NCBI GenBank assembly: GCA_017962495.1
Contig: JAGCVH010000098.1
Coordinates: forward strand, 1 to 41,471
Length of the DNA: 41,471 bases
DNA from: Bacteroidaceae bacterium
GTDB taxonomy: Bacteria > Bacteroidota > Bacteroidia > Bacteroidales > Bacteroidaceae
Direction of reading: 5' to 3'
Shown here: positions 41,440 to 41,471 of the stretch, in pieces
Layout of the letters: every line of letters begins with the position of its first letter
How positions within the stretch are numbered: position 1 is the stretch's first letter
Position numbers and translations under genes: made by a program
Notes under the pieces: generated by a model
The model's database searches: none
The model's input: only the letters and a program-made list of their open reading frames with translations
Told to the model about the DNA's origin: nothing

Positions 41440-41471
41440 AATAAGCGTGCTTTATATTGGTTAACGACATA

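Overview
The window looks like a chromosomal segment of a Bacteroidales bacterium, most likely Prevotellaceae. I infer this from the Bacteroidota promoter pattern (TTTG, about 19-20 bp, then TAnnTTTG) in front of many genes, the lack of clear Shine-Dalgarno sequences, and family content typical of that order: a tiny AURKAIP1/COX24 protein in front of RNase G, DUF4230 proteins, a PCMD-domain protein, carboxynorspermidine decarboxylase, a C69 dipeptidase and LemA plus DUF2207. Most of it is housekeeping DNA of about half GC. No phage, transposase, CRISPR array or rRNA was seen. No ORF is a clear toxin.

Layout. 1-4.3 kb: the tail of an AlkD-like glycosylase, a small lipoprotein, a repeat-rich gap, a membrane metallophosphoesterase, an MGMT-type alkyltransferase, a GNAT, a metallo-beta-lactamase-fold protein and a rhodanese. 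4.4-10.8 kb: Fe-type superoxide dismutase, an SLC13/RCK transporter with a STAS protein, then LemA, DUF2207 and two DUF4230 proteins. 10.8-14.5 kb (minus strand): radical SAM protein, UbiA prenyltransferase and a GH10-like lipoprotein/secreted hydrolase. 14.8-20.1 kb: an AT-rich accessory island that begins with a probable structured RNA and terminator, carries seven unrecognised, mostly exported proteins, and ends in a strong hairpin terminator. 20.5-28.2 kb: uvrA and mutY convergent, the COX24-like protein with RNase G, a GH25 muramidase and a conserved unknown. 28.4-29.8 kb: a BASS-like transporter and three tRNA genes (Gly-GCC, Leu-CAG, Leu-GAG). 30-41.4 kb: nspC, PCMD protein, a minus-strand run (C69 dipeptidase, phosphosugar mutase, NudC, 5'-nucleotidase, HD hydrolase, PrsW), nadC, and divergent rlmH.

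The most interesting signals are not classical genes. Several dispersed repeats sit at promoters and inside genes: a 109-bp promoter-bearing repeat duplicated before the metallophosphoesterase with a diverged relative before the COX24 gene; 7-bp microsatellites beside -7 boxes; in-frame repeat segments in nspC, uvrA and nadC; a 60-bp element with inverted ends in the tRNA leader; and a candidate switch-like RNA at the head of the AT-rich island. All functional statements come from motif reading by eye; no database search was run.
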